From NCBI GenBank assembly GCA_007126465.1, contig SLBE01000110.1, positions 1-11,800 on the forward strand: a DNA stretch of 11,800 bases, given 5' to 3'. Positions 1 to 6,447 of the stretch are shown piece after piece. Numbering within the stretch: the first letter of the stretch is position 1; every line of letters begins with the position of its first letter. The DNA is from Syntrophomonadaceae bacterium (GTDB lineage: Bacteria > Bacillota > Dethiobacteria > DTU022). Under the pieces are notes generated by a model that saw only the letters and a list, made by a program, of their open reading frames with translations, searched no databases and was not told where the DNA came from. The translations under genes and the position numbers were made by a program.

Positions 1-605
1 CATTCTTTGCTCAAAACAAACCGTGTTGCCATCTGCACACCGTCTGCTCCCAGGGCAAGCATTTTGCTGATATCGTCTTTATCAGTAATTCCTCCGGCTG
101 CAATGACAGGTATGCTTACAGCACCTTTTATTTCAGGAACAATATCAGCCGTTGGCTGATCTGTGCCAAGATGTCCACCTGCTTCGGAGCCCTCGGCAAT
201 TACTGCAGCGGCTCCGTATTTTTCAGCGATTTTTGCCAGGCGCGGGGTTGATACTATAGTAAAAATAGGGATGCCGGCTTCTCTTGCCCAGCCGAAAATA
301 TCCCTGGAAAAACCGGCTCCTGTGATGACCAGGTCTACCTTTTCCTGCAGGGCGGTTTTAACCAGTTCGGCAAAGTTCCTGACTGCATACATTACATTGA
401 TGCCGATGGTTCCGCCTTTTGCCAGCTGCCTGGCATTACGTATTTCGCTGCGAAGTTCATCGATGCCCATGCCTGTTGCAGCGATTATCCCGACTCCCCC
501 GGCACAGGCTACGGCGCCTGCCAGTGGTGCTGTAGATACACGCACCGCCATCCCTCCCTGGATAATCGGATAGTACAATCCGGACTTTTTAAATATGTGT
601 AACAT
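1..605 (-). CDS. Nitronate monooxygenase / FabK-type flavoprotein (NPD family), 3' end beyond window
   Basis: The first 201 codons are in the window; the C-terminus lies beyond base 1. The protein is an FMN-binding TIM barrel of the 2-nitropropane dioxygenase (NPD) superfamily. It opens with YYPIIQGGMAVRVS (residues 11-24), the usual first strand and FMN loop. It carries AEGSEAGGHLGT around residues 137-148, with the family histidine at 145, and PVIAAGGI at 166-173, the phosphate-binding strand. Members are either nitronate monooxygenases, which oxidise alkyl nitronates with FMN, or enoyl-ACP reductase II (FabK) of fatty acid synthesis. The motif context fits the broad NPD group better than true FabK, and no fab gene is adjacent, so the reaction is left open. 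The ATG at 605 follows AAAGGAG with good spacing, and a promoter sits at 712-740. Confidence 0.85.
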   Translation of the reverse strand, partial: MLHIFKKSGLYYPIIQGGMAVRVSTAPLAGAVACAGGVGIIAATGMGIDELRSEIRNARQLAKGGTIGINVMYAVRNFAELVKTALQEKVDLVITGAGFSRDIFGWAREAGIPIFTIVSTPRLAKIAEKYGAAAVIAEGSEAGGHLGTDQPTADIVPEIKGAVSIPVIAAGGITDKDDISKMLALGADGVQMATRFVLSKE

Positions 606-711
606 TGGTGACTCCTTTGTAAAGGTTAGTATTTATGTGCCTCATGGTTGTCTTAGAGCGGTTGTTGGTGAAACGTGAAGTGAAAATTTTGCCTTGATGA
701 CACTAAATCGA

Positions 712-740
712 ACTATAGCATTTTTAACTTGCAATATCAA
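712..740 (-). promoter_or_regulatory. Promoter of the NPD-family flavoprotein gene
   Basis: Read on the minus strand, TTGATA (735-740) is separated by 17 bases from TATAGT (712-717). A TGC triplet directly before the -10 gives an extended -10. The distance to the ATG at 605 leaves a leader of about 100 nt. Confidence 0.7.
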
Positions 741-982
741 GTGGTGAGAATGCCCGAATTATTATTTTTGTATTAAATCCAAGCGGCTATTTGTGCTATT
801 TTATTTGGAAGCAAACAAATGTATTTTCTTATTTCGCCGGGGCTTTTGTTCCTGGCAGTTTAGTTTGCAAGTAGCATTTAGTGGAAAAGTATATTAGGAT
901 TACTTGTGTTATAAAGGAAGCTGGTTAGAAGAAGCTTATAGTTAAGTATGCAAGATTAATAAGCTGGTTGAGAGTTCAATAG

Positions 983-1011
983 AAAGCCCCACCACGAAAT
1001 GGCGGGGCTTT
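983..1011. terminator. Intrinsic terminator, probably of the acidic lipoprotein gene, possibly bidirectional
   Basis: AAAGCCCC (983-990) pairs with GGGGCTTT (1004-1011). After one mismatch the stem continues as CCA/TGG around a CGAAA loop. The minus-strand gene ending at 1058 reads into it. On the plus strand the hairpin is followed by ACTTTCTTTTTCTT, so it could also end a plus-strand transcript from the empty region upstream. Confidence 0.75.
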
Positions 1012-1057
1012 ACTTTCTTTTTCTTAAAAACAAGTTGTTGTTTTGAGCTATTTAAGT

Positions 1058-1642
1058 TTAACTACCCCAACCTGATGGTGAGCCATCAAACCAGTCCGTG
1101 TCGATGCTGTCGTTACTATCTTTTTCTTCTTGTAGTTCCTTCCATTTTTCAAAAGGTATGCTACCCCCATTTGTTTGAGTATACCACCTGTAATAAATGG
1201 GATCATATTCGCCCCTGGCCCTGTTTGCGGCAAACCAGGCGTTATACTCTCTAGTGCCGGGCTTAGGGGTATCATCTTTTGCTTTGTCGTTACTACTGCT
1301 TGGTGCCTGCTGCTGTGTGTTCCCGGAACTGCCGGTTTCAGCAGCCTGGGCCACTTCTGAAGTTGCCTGTTCTGTCTGGCCGGATTCAGCTGTGACGCCA
1401 TCGTCTTCATCCACGCCGCCTACAGCTTCATCTGCTTCATCGTTTTCGTCTATAGCATCCAGGTCGTTTTCTTCACTGGCGATACTGCGATGTGACAGAA
1501 GGAGCCATTCGGGAACCTGGCCACCTGTTTCTACTACCTCATCGGTGCTGGCGGTGCGAGAGGTGATCAGGCCACAACCTAATAAGGAAAAACTAAATGT
1601 GATTACAAGCAAAATTACAAGCAAGGTCTTAACCTTAGGCAT
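1058..1642 (-). CDS. Acidic lipoprotein of unknown function
   Basis: This 194-residue protein begins with a Lys-containing n-region and a hydrophobic stretch ending in SLLGC, so Cys23 should be lipidated and anchor it to the outer face of the membrane. Residues about 50-125 are low complexity, rich in Asp, Glu, Ser, Ala and Gln, and look like a flexible spacer. A short C-terminal module (about 127-180) is rich in aromatics: YNAWF, YYRWYTQTNGG and PFEKWKEL are its recognisable pieces. I do not recognise this module as a named family. The ATG at 1642 is preceded by AAAGGAGG seven bases upstream. It is divergent from the zinc-ribbon membrane protein gene at 1863, with promoters back to back. A surface role is inferred from the signal peptide only. 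Confidence 0.85.
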   Translation of the reverse strand: MPKVKTLLVILLVITFSFSLLGCGLITSRTASTDEVVETGGQVPEWLLLSHRSIASEENDLDAIDENDEADEAVGGVDEDDGVTAESGQTEQATSEVAQAAETGSSGNTQQQAPSSSNDKAKDDTPKPGTREYNAWFAANRARGEYDPIYYRWYTQTNGGSIPFEKWKELQEEKDSNDSIDTDWFDGSPSGWGS

Positions 1643-1722
1643 ACATTTTCCTCCTTTAAAGACCCTTTAGATAAGCAAAACCCGCCTGTCAATATAAATT
1701 TAACAACGGGCTTACTTTCTGC

Positions 1723-1751
1723 ATTATAACTTAAAGTGGATGGCAATGCAA
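1723..1751 (-). promoter_or_regulatory. Promoter of the acidic lipoprotein gene
   Basis: On the minus strand TTGCAT (1746-1751) and a consensus TATAAT (1723-1728) are exactly 17 bases apart. The site is about 80 bases upstream of the ATG at 1642, and its -35 lies 8 bases from the -35 of the divergent plus-strand promoter. Confidence 0.75.
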
Positions 1752-1758
1752 TAGATGG

Positions 1759-1785
1759 TTGACTGTCGCTTCTATGTGGTATAAT
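1759..1785 (+). promoter_or_regulatory. Promoter of the zinc-ribbon membrane protein gene
   Basis: TTGACT (1759-1764) is followed by TATAAT (1780-1785) after 15 bases. A TGG triplet just before the -10 makes it an extended -10, which would offset the short spacer. The expected transcript start is close to 1792, about 70 bases before the ATG at 1863. Confidence 0.65.
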
Positions 1786-1792
1786 ATTAGCT

Positions 1793-1814
1793 ACACTTGT
1801 AAAAATATAAGTGT
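1793..1814 (+). repeat. Inverted repeat at the transcript start of the zinc-ribbon gene
   Basis: ACACTTGT (1793-1800) and ATAAGTGT (1807-1814) can pair over eight positions with one G-U, leaving a six-base AT loop. It begins where transcription from 1759-1785 should start, so it is either an operator or a 5' stabilising hairpin. A T-rich run follows, but the stem is too AT-rich for a confident terminator. Confidence 0.5.
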
Positions 1815-1862
1815 TATTTTTGTGTGGAAGTGTTGAGATAACCAGGTTTAGGAGGTTTTAAA

Positions 1863-2531
1863 ATGGCTGATATGAAAACCTGCCCGTTTTGCAGGGAAGA
1901 AATACCGAGCAGGGCTATTAAATGCCGTTACTGTGAATCAATGGTCGACGAAGTGAATCCTGATAAAGGAAAAGCAGACAGTCAGACTGTCCCTGCTGCA
2001 GAGAAAAGAGAAAAACAGGCCGATGTGCCGCAGCAGGGAAAATACTATAAGCCGGCTTCAGGCAGTAAAGATAAAGGTAAAAAAAGTATCCTGGTGCCGA
2101 TCTTAATAGTTCTGGCAGTAGTCCTTTTTGTTGGTGCCGGTGGAGCCGGTTACTGGTTCTTCTTCCAGGGCAACGGTGCTGCTGTTCCTGAAAGCGTATC
2201 AGAAGAAGATGTTATCGGTTCCTGGGGAGCAGTAAATGATGGCAACTCCCTCTATTTCCAGTTCCTGCCCAATGAAATGGTTAATGTAGCTGTTCCGCAG
2301 GAAGGATACTGGTTCAGAACCCAGTACCGGGTTGTTGAGTCTGATGAAGCCAGCCATCTTGAGCTGTATCACCGCGGCCTTTCCGAATGGGAAAGAACGG
2401 CGGAACTATCCTTTGTTGAAAGCGATCAGCTTAGAATGGAAGACCAGTGGGATGGTATTGTTTTCAGCCTGCAGCGTATTCCTGATTCGCAGTTCAGGGA
2501 TGAAATTAACGAGCTGCGCTTTGAGCGTTAA
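1863..2531 (+). CDS. Zinc-ribbon, single-pass membrane protein
   Basis: The 222-residue product starts with a zinc ribbon: CPFC (Cys7, Cys10) and CRYC (Cys21, Cys24), in a layout common to small bacterial zinc-ribbon membrane proteins. A Lys-rich, probably cytoplasmic, linker runs to about residue 75. One strong transmembrane segment follows (about 76-101, rich in Ile, Leu, Val and Gly). The C-terminal region (about 110-222) begins GSWGAVNDGNSLYFQF and reads like a small beta-rich extracytoplasmic domain of the kind often annotated lipocalin-like; this last point is an impression, not a match. The order suggests a cytoplasmic zinc module linked to an outside sensor or scaffold. The ATG follows TAGGAGG. 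The gene has its own promoter and ends before a strong hairpin, so it is probably monocistronic. Exact function is unknown. Confidence 0.85.
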   Translation: MADMKTCPFCREEIPSRAIKCRYCESMVDEVNPDKGKADSQTVPAAEKREKQADVPQQGKYYKPASGSKDKGKKSILVPILIVLAVVLFVGAGGAGYWFFFQGNGAAVPESVSEEDVIGSWGAVNDGNSLYFQFLPNEMVNVAVPQEGYWFRTQYRVVESDEASHLELYHRGLSEWERTAELSFVESDQLRMEDQWDGIVFSLQRIPDSQFRDEINELRFER

Positions 2532-2563
2532 AGCGTTTCCCGGCTCAAATTGCTTCTGACAGT

Positions 2564-2588
2564 AAAGCCCCCCTTGAGCGGGGGCTTT
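2564..2588 (+). terminator. Hairpin terminator after the zinc-ribbon gene
   Basis: AAAGCCCCC (2564-2572) and GGGGGCTTT (2580-2588) form a perfect nine-base stem around CTTGAGC. The tail GTTATAAATT is less U-rich than a classic terminator, so some read-through into tadA, which has no obvious promoter of its own, is possible. Confidence 0.7.
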
Positions 2589-2625
2589 GTTATAAATTAA
2601 AAATAAAACTTCAGGGTTGGTTTTT

Positions 2626-3090
2626 ATGCAGGATATTTATAACCGAAACGATCTGGAATATATGGATATAGCTTTGAGTCAGGCTGCCGATGCCGCAAAT
2701 TGCGGTGAAGTGCCGATTGGTGCTGTCCTGGTGAAAAACGGCAGAGTTTTGGCTGCCGATCGTAACCGGCGCGAGGGAAACAAGGATGCTACTGCACATG
2801 CAGAAATGCTGGTGCTGCGCCGGGCAGGACAGCTGCTGGGTGGATGGCGTCTAAGCGGATGCACCCTTTATGTAACCCTGGAGCCATGCCCAATGTGTGC
2901 CGGGGCCATGGTCCAGGCCCGGATTGATCGGCTTGTTTACGGGGCAGCAGACCCCAAGGGCGGTGCTGCCGGCACCCTCTATGACATTACCCGGGATGAT
3001 AGGCTTAACCATCGGCTAACTGTCACCGGCGGTGTAAAGGAAAAGGAATGTGCCGACCTGCTGCAGCATTTCTTTCGCAGCAGGCGTTAA
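2626..3090 (+). CDS. tadA: tRNA-specific adenosine deaminase TadA
   Basis: TadA converts adenosine to inosine at the wobble position (A34) of tRNA-Arg(ACG) in the cytoplasm, so one tRNA can read several CGN codons. The 154-residue length is usual for the family. The zinc-dependent cytidine deaminase fold is marked by AHAEM (His58 as zinc ligand, Glu60 as proton shuttle) and PCPMC (Cys88, Cys91 as zinc ligands), with GEVPIGAVLV near residues 27-36 forming the early active-site strands. The ATG at 2626 is preferred because AGGG at 2613-2616 is nine bases upstream; an in-frame TTG at 2617 would add MVF but overlaps that site. A tRNA-Ser gene follows, an association also seen in other Firmicutes. 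The expected downstream dnaX and SRP RNA genes are not here. Confidence 0.95.
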   Translation: MQDIYNRNDLEYMDIALSQAADAANCGEVPIGAVLVKNGRVLAADRNRREGNKDATAHAEMLVLRRAGQLLGGWRLSGCTLYVTLEPCPMCAGAMVQARIDRLVYGAADPKGGAAGTLYDITRDDRLNHRLTVTGGVKEKECADLLQHFFRSRR

Positions 3091-3142
3091 TTGCAGCGAT
3101 TTTTAATCGAGTTCAGCTAAACTTTGCCCGGAAGGGCTACCG

Positions 3143-3171
3143 TTGCAAATCAGTTAAAGCTGTTGTAATAT
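3143..3171 (+). promoter_or_regulatory. Promoter of tRNA-Ser
   Basis: TTGCAA (3143-3148) and TAATAT (3166-3171) are 17 bases apart. The predicted start falls a few bases before the mature tRNA 5' end at 3185, so the primary transcript would carry only a very short leader. Confidence 0.65.
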
Positions 3172-3184
3172 ATTACGTGAACAT

Positions 3185-3274
3185 GGAGAGATGGCCGAGT
3201 CCGGTTGAAGGCGCACGACTCGAAATCGTGTGTGTCGCAAGGCACCGTGGGTTCGAATCCCACTCTCTCCGCCA
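3185..3274 (+). tRNA. trnS: tRNA-Ser(CGA), CCA end encoded
   Basis: This 90-base class II tRNA reads UCG serine codons. The acceptor stem GGAGAGA pairs with TCTCTCC, the discriminator base is G, and CCA is encoded at 3272-3274. The anticodon stem CACGA/TCGTG encloses the seven-base loop CTCGAAA, giving anticodon CGA. A long variable arm (TGTGTCGCAAGGCACC region) is the serine-type hallmark, and the T arm contains GTTCGAATCC. It has its own promoter at 3143-3171 and a strong terminator at 3287-3333, so it is probably transcribed alone. Confidence 0.97.
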
Positions 3275-3286
3275 GAAGAGTCTCAG

Positions 3287-3333
3287 GAATAAAGTGCTTG
3301 CAGGTTTTAACACAAGCACTTTATTCTTTTTTT
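3287..3333 (+). terminator. Rho-independent terminator of tRNA-Ser
   Basis: GAATAAAGTGCTTG (3287-3300) is perfectly complementary to CAAGCACTTTATTC (3313-3326). The two form a 14-base stem with a 12-base loop, directly followed by seven Ts (3327-3333). This is the clearest terminator in the window. Confidence 0.93.
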
Positions 3334-3411
3334 CAGGTGATTTACTCTTGACTATAGGCCTTCCGCCAGCAGATTGAGCAAAAACACGGCATTGCTGTTT
3401 TGTGATAAAGA

Positions 3412-3440
3412 TTGACGATCTAACAGAAATAAATTATTAT
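3412..3440 (+). promoter_or_regulatory. Promoter of the three-gene redox operon
   Basis: TTGACG (3412-3417) and TATTAT (3435-3440) are separated by 17 bases. Transcription should begin near 3447. An imperfect dyad with AAAACA (3381-3386) and TGTTTT (3396-3401) lies just upstream of the -35. An eight-base palindrome, GTCCGGAC (3451-3458), lies just after the predicted start. Both are candidate regulator sites. Confidence 0.7.
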
Positions 3441-3484
3441 AGAATTAAAAGTCCGGACATACGGATGTATTGGCGGGGTTAATT

Positions 3485-5215
3485 ATGTCTGCTGAGTTAG
3501 ATACAGTAAAAAAAGCTCTTGCTGCGGCAAATTTGGCCGATGTTGAGATCATGGAAAGGCAGGGCGCTGTGGTGCTGGAAGGCCGGGTTAAGAACTGGCA
3601 GCAGTACATTGAAGCTGGTTATGCAGCGAGCGGGCTCGGTTTTCGCGGTGTTGTAAATGATCTGGAGGTTGAAGAGCTTGAAAGCTCTAAGCAGCAGGGC
3701 ATAAGTAGTCCTGATGATCTTAGTATTGAAAAATATTCCTTCGATGCAGTTGTCATTGGTGGTGGGGTAATCGGCTGTGCTGTTGCCAGGGAATTGACCC
3801 GCTACAATATTAAAGTGGCCCTGCTGGACAAAGAAAGTGACCTGGCCAGGCATACCTCAGGCCGCAACAACGGAATGATTCACCCGGCCATGGCGGTAAA
3901 GCGAGGCACTAAAAAACATCAATATAATCTGCGCGGCAACAGGATGTTCAGGAAGGTGGCGAATGAACTCGGATTTGAACTAAAATGGCCGGGTTCCTTT
4001 GCCATGCTGGACAAAAACTGGCAGCTTCTTTTAGGGCCTTATGCCAGGGGGATTGCTTCTAAAAAGGGAGTGCAGGGATTCCAGGTTTTAAGCAAGTGGA
4101 AAGTTAAAGAGCTTGAGCCAAATGCCTGGGAAGAGCAAAAAGGATCCTTTTATATGCCGGAAACCGGTGTGGTGGATCCTTATAAGGTTACAGTCGCTTA
4201 TGCAGAAAATGCCATGCAAAATGGAGCCACAATATTTTTAAACACGAAGGTGCTTGGTTTTGAAAAAGAAAACAATCGGATTACCGCGATAAGGACAAAC
4301 CGGGGAACCCTGCCTGCAGGTATAGTAATTAATGCTGCCGGTATCTGGGCCGATAAAGTGGCGGAAATGGCCGGAGATCGTTTTTATACGATACACCCGC
4401 GTAAAGGTGTTATTGCTATCCTTGATAAAAAAACCGGGTCTACGCAGAACTATATACTGGGGCGGGCTCAATTGAGCAGCGAAGCAAAGACCAAGGGTGG
4501 CGGATTAGTTCCCCTGCTGGACGGCAATATTCTGGCCGGGCCGACGGCCGATGAAGTGCCCGGCAGGGAAGATTACTCTACCGAACCTCATGAATTACAA
4601 CATATTTTAGAGCACCACCTGGTGCTAAATAGAGCCCTTCAGAAGTCAGATATTATTACTTATTTTGCCGGAACCAGGGCCTGTACTTTCGAAGAAGACT
4701 TTATTATTGAAACTTCAGAATATGTTGAAAACCTGGTCCACGTGGCCGGTATCCAATCACCCGGGCTCGCTTCGGCACCGGCCATTGCTGTTGATGTCGG
4801 GGATATGGCTGCAAAAATATTAAAGGAAAAAATGGATCTAAAAGAAAACCAGGACTTTAATCCCCAGCGAAAATTAACACCGCAGCCGGACAGGTTAAGC
4901 CTGGACGAGCGGAACCAGTTGATTAATAATTGGCCTGCTTATGGTCAGATAGTATGCCGATGTGAGCTTGTCTCGGAAGGCGAAATAGCAGATGCAATTC
5001 ATGCCCCGCTAGCGGCACGCACCCTGGATGCTGTCAAGCGAAGGGCCAGGGCCGGAATGGGGCGCTGCCAGGGTGGTTTTTGCACGCCGGCGGTTATAAA
5101 TATCCTGGCCCGGGAAACCGGCCGCCAGGTTACAGAAATCTGCAAACATGAACCGGGCTCGGAGTTGATCCTGGGTAAAACCAGGGTTAAGGGATGTGAA
5201 CAAAGTGCAAACTGA
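3485..5215 (+). CDS. FAD-dependent dehydrogenase (GlpA/GlpD-like) with N-terminal BON domain and C-terminal [2Fe-2S] domain
   Basis: The 576-residue product has three parts. Residues about 5-66 look like a BON domain (VVLEGRVKNWQQYIEAGYAA, then GVVNDLEVEEL). Residues about 85-450 are a DAO/GlpD-type FAD dehydrogenase: AVVIGGGVIGCAVARELT carries the GxGxxG nucleotide fold (92-97), VALLDKES supplies the acidic ribose contact, and HTSGRNNGMIH is the FAD loop. Residues about 488-560 are a Bfd-like [2Fe-2S] domain with CRC (Cys491, Cys493) and Cys528-x4-Cys533. Such proteins oxidise 2-hydroxy acids or glycerol 3-phosphate and pass electrons to an iron-sulfur or flavin partner. The next gene overlaps by 20 bases, so they are translated together. 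The ATG at 3485 is chosen because a GGGG run ends six bases before it; a TTG at 3470 would add five residues. Glycerol 3-phosphate is the likeliest substrate but is not proven; 2-hydroxyglutarate-type acids are alternatives. Confidence 0.88.
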   Translation: MSAELDTVKKALAAANLADVEIMERQGAVVLEGRVKNWQQYIEAGYAASGLGFRGVVNDLEVEELESSKQQGISSPDDLSIEKYSFDAVVIGGGVIGCAVARELTRYNIKVALLDKESDLARHTSGRNNGMIHPAMAVKRGTKKHQYNLRGNRMFRKVANELGFELKWPGSFAMLDKNWQLLLGPYARGIASKKGVQGFQVLSKWKVKELEPNAWEEQKGSFYMPETGVVDPYKVTVAYAENAMQNGATIFLNTKVLGFEKENNRITAIRTNRGTLPAGIVINAAGIWADKVAEMAGDRFYTIHPRKGVIAILDKKTGSTQNYILGRAQLSSEAKTKGGGLVPLLDGNILAGPTADEVPGREDYSTEPHELQHILEHHLVLNRALQKSDIITYFAGTRACTFEEDFIIETSEYVENLVHVAGIQSPGLASAPAIAVDVGDMAAKILKEKMDLKENQDFNPQRKLTPQPDRLSLDERNQLINNWPAYGQIVCRCELVSEGEIADAIHAPLAARTLDAVKRRARAGMGRCQGGFCTPAVINILARETGRQVTEICKHEPGSELILGKTRVKGCEQSAN

Positions 5216-6446
5216 TGTCCTCGTCATAGGAGCAGGGCCGGCGGGGTTGGCCGCTGCAGCAGCTGCTGCTGAACATGGGGCGGAAGTGCTGCTTGTTGAT
5301 CGGGAAAGCCGGCCCGGTGGTATTTTGAAGCAGTGCATCCATGATGGTTTTGGGGTTATTCGCTATGAAGAAAAGTTAACCGGCCCGGAGTACGCGTACC
5401 GGGATTTTGAAGCGGTTCGTGCAGCAGGGCTTAAGGTTCTAAATAATACATTTGTCCTTGATTTGAAAAAATCGGAGGATAGCTTTTCCCTGCTTTTGCA
5501 AAACCCGGATCAGGGTGCTTTTCAAGTATCAGCTACAGCACTGGTAGCGGCAACCGGCTGCCGGGAGAGAACTTCCAGGCAGGTATTTATTCATGGTGAC
5601 CGGCCGGCCGGCATTTTCAGTGCAGGAACTGCCCAGAACTTAATTAACTTACACGGCTATCTGCCAGGCAGAAGGGTTGCAGTTCTTGGTTCCGGCGATA
5701 TTGGTATGATCATGGCCCGGCGCTTAGCCCTGGAAGGTGCTGAAGTTGTCGGAGTCTATGAAATAAAAAGTGAGCCTTCCGGTTTAACCAGAAACCAGGT
5801 GCAGTGCCTTGAGGATTATAATATTCCGCTGCATTTAAACACCACGGTAACCAAAGTCCACGGAACTAAAAGGGTAACCGGGATATCGGTTGCGGCTGTT
5901 GGTGCGGATTTGAAACCGCTAGCCGGCAGTGAAACATTTGTGTCCTGTGACACTCTTTTGCTATCGGTAGGCCTGATTCCTGAAAATGACATTTTAGAAC
6001 CACTGGGTCCTGAGTTTGATGCTAAAACCGGCGGACCGGTAGTTGATCAGCGCATGATGACATCAGTTCCCGGTCTATTCAGCTGTGGCAATGCCACACA
6101 CGTTAACGATATGGTTGACTATGTATCTGAAAGTGGGTTTATTGCCGGTAAATCTGCAGCAGGATATGTTCAAGGCGGTGGGAAGCGGGGCAGTTTAAAG
6201 GTGAACGCCGGTAAGAATTTGCTTTATGTTGTGCCGCAGCGCCTAATTACCGGGGAGGAAGCGGTAATCTATTTTCGTTCTGCCAAAACCATGGATAGAG
6301 TTACACTGGTAGCGCAGGCAGCAGGCAAAGAGCTATTCAGGGAAAAATACCTGAAGATTCGCCCTCCTGAAATGCAGAAAATAGTTTTACAGCCGCTGCC
6401 TCCTGAAGTGGAATCAGTAGAAATCAGCCTGGGGGAGGCTACATAG
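5196..6446 (+). CDS. NAD(P)/FAD-dependent oxidoreductase, electron-transfer partner
   Basis: This 416-residue pyridine nucleotide-disulfide oxidoreductase family protein has two dinucleotide folds. VLVIGAGPAGLAA (GAGPAG at 12-17) binds FAD, and VAVLGSGDIGMIMARRLA (GSGDIG at 165-170) should bind NAD(P)H. GGILKQCIHDGFG (41-53) is typical of the GlpB/HcnA-like subgroup. PGLFSCGNATHVNDMVDYV (292-310) stands where the second FAD contact is normally found. A classical redox-active CxxxxC disulfide is not evident. The GTG at 5196 overlaps the upstream gene by 20 bases, with AGGG nine bases before it; a GTG at 5205 is an alternative. The gene pair plus the DUF1667 gene forms a conserved type of set, so this subunit probably moves electrons between the upstream dehydrogenase and NAD(P) or another acceptor. 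Confidence 0.9.
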   Translation: MNKVQTDVLVIGAGPAGLAAAAAAAEHGAEVLLVDRESRPGGILKQCIHDGFGVIRYEEKLTGPEYAYRDFEAVRAAGLKVLNNTFVLDLKKSEDSFSLLLQNPDQGAFQVSATALVAATGCRERTSRQVFIHGDRPAGIFSAGTAQNLINLHGYLPGRRVAVLGSGDIGMIMARRLALEGAEVVGVYEIKSEPSGLTRNQVQCLEDYNIPLHLNTTVTKVHGTKRVTGISVAAVGADLKPLAGSETFVSCDTLLLSVGLIPENDILEPLGPEFDAKTGGPVVDQRMMTSVPGLFSCGNATHVNDMVDYVSESGFIAGKSAAGYVQGGGKRGSLKVNAGKNLLYVVPQRLITGEEAVIYFRSAKTMDRVTLVAQAAGKELFREKYLKIRPPEMQKIVLQPLPPEVESVEISLGEAT

Positions 6447-6447
6447 G

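Larger units (their letters stand above)
606..1057. other. Intergenic region without a recognisable gene
   Basis: About 450 bases lie between the flavoprotein start and the 3' end of the acidic lipoprotein gene. The stretch holds the flavoprotein promoter (712-740) and a GC-rich terminator hairpin (983-1011). The remainder, roughly 741-980, is AT-rich with no credible ORF. A nine-base direct repeat, AAGCTGGTT, occurs at 918-926 and 961-969 just before the hairpin. A 20-codon frame from 634 lacks a ribosome binding site and is not called. Confidence 0.6.

Noticed and set aside
163..573. Open frame of 136 codons on the plus strand
   Set aside because: It lies opposite the NPD-family gene, whose motifs and ribosome binding site are clear; its own translation is a Pro/Ala/Ser-rich shadow.
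1048..1670. Alternative frames on both strands over the acidic lipoprotein gene
   Set aside because: Only the 1058-1642 frame has a signal peptide, a lipobox and an AGGAGG site with correct spacing.
3121..3140. GCCC-GGAA-GGGC hairpin, considered as part of an SRP RNA because tadA is often near that gene
   Set aside because: It lacks the conserved symmetric and asymmetric loops of SRP helix 8, and the gap before the tRNA is too short for the RNA.
3048..3377. Open frame running through the tRNA-Ser gene
   Set aside because: It covers a structurally complete tRNA and its terminator and has no ribosome binding site.
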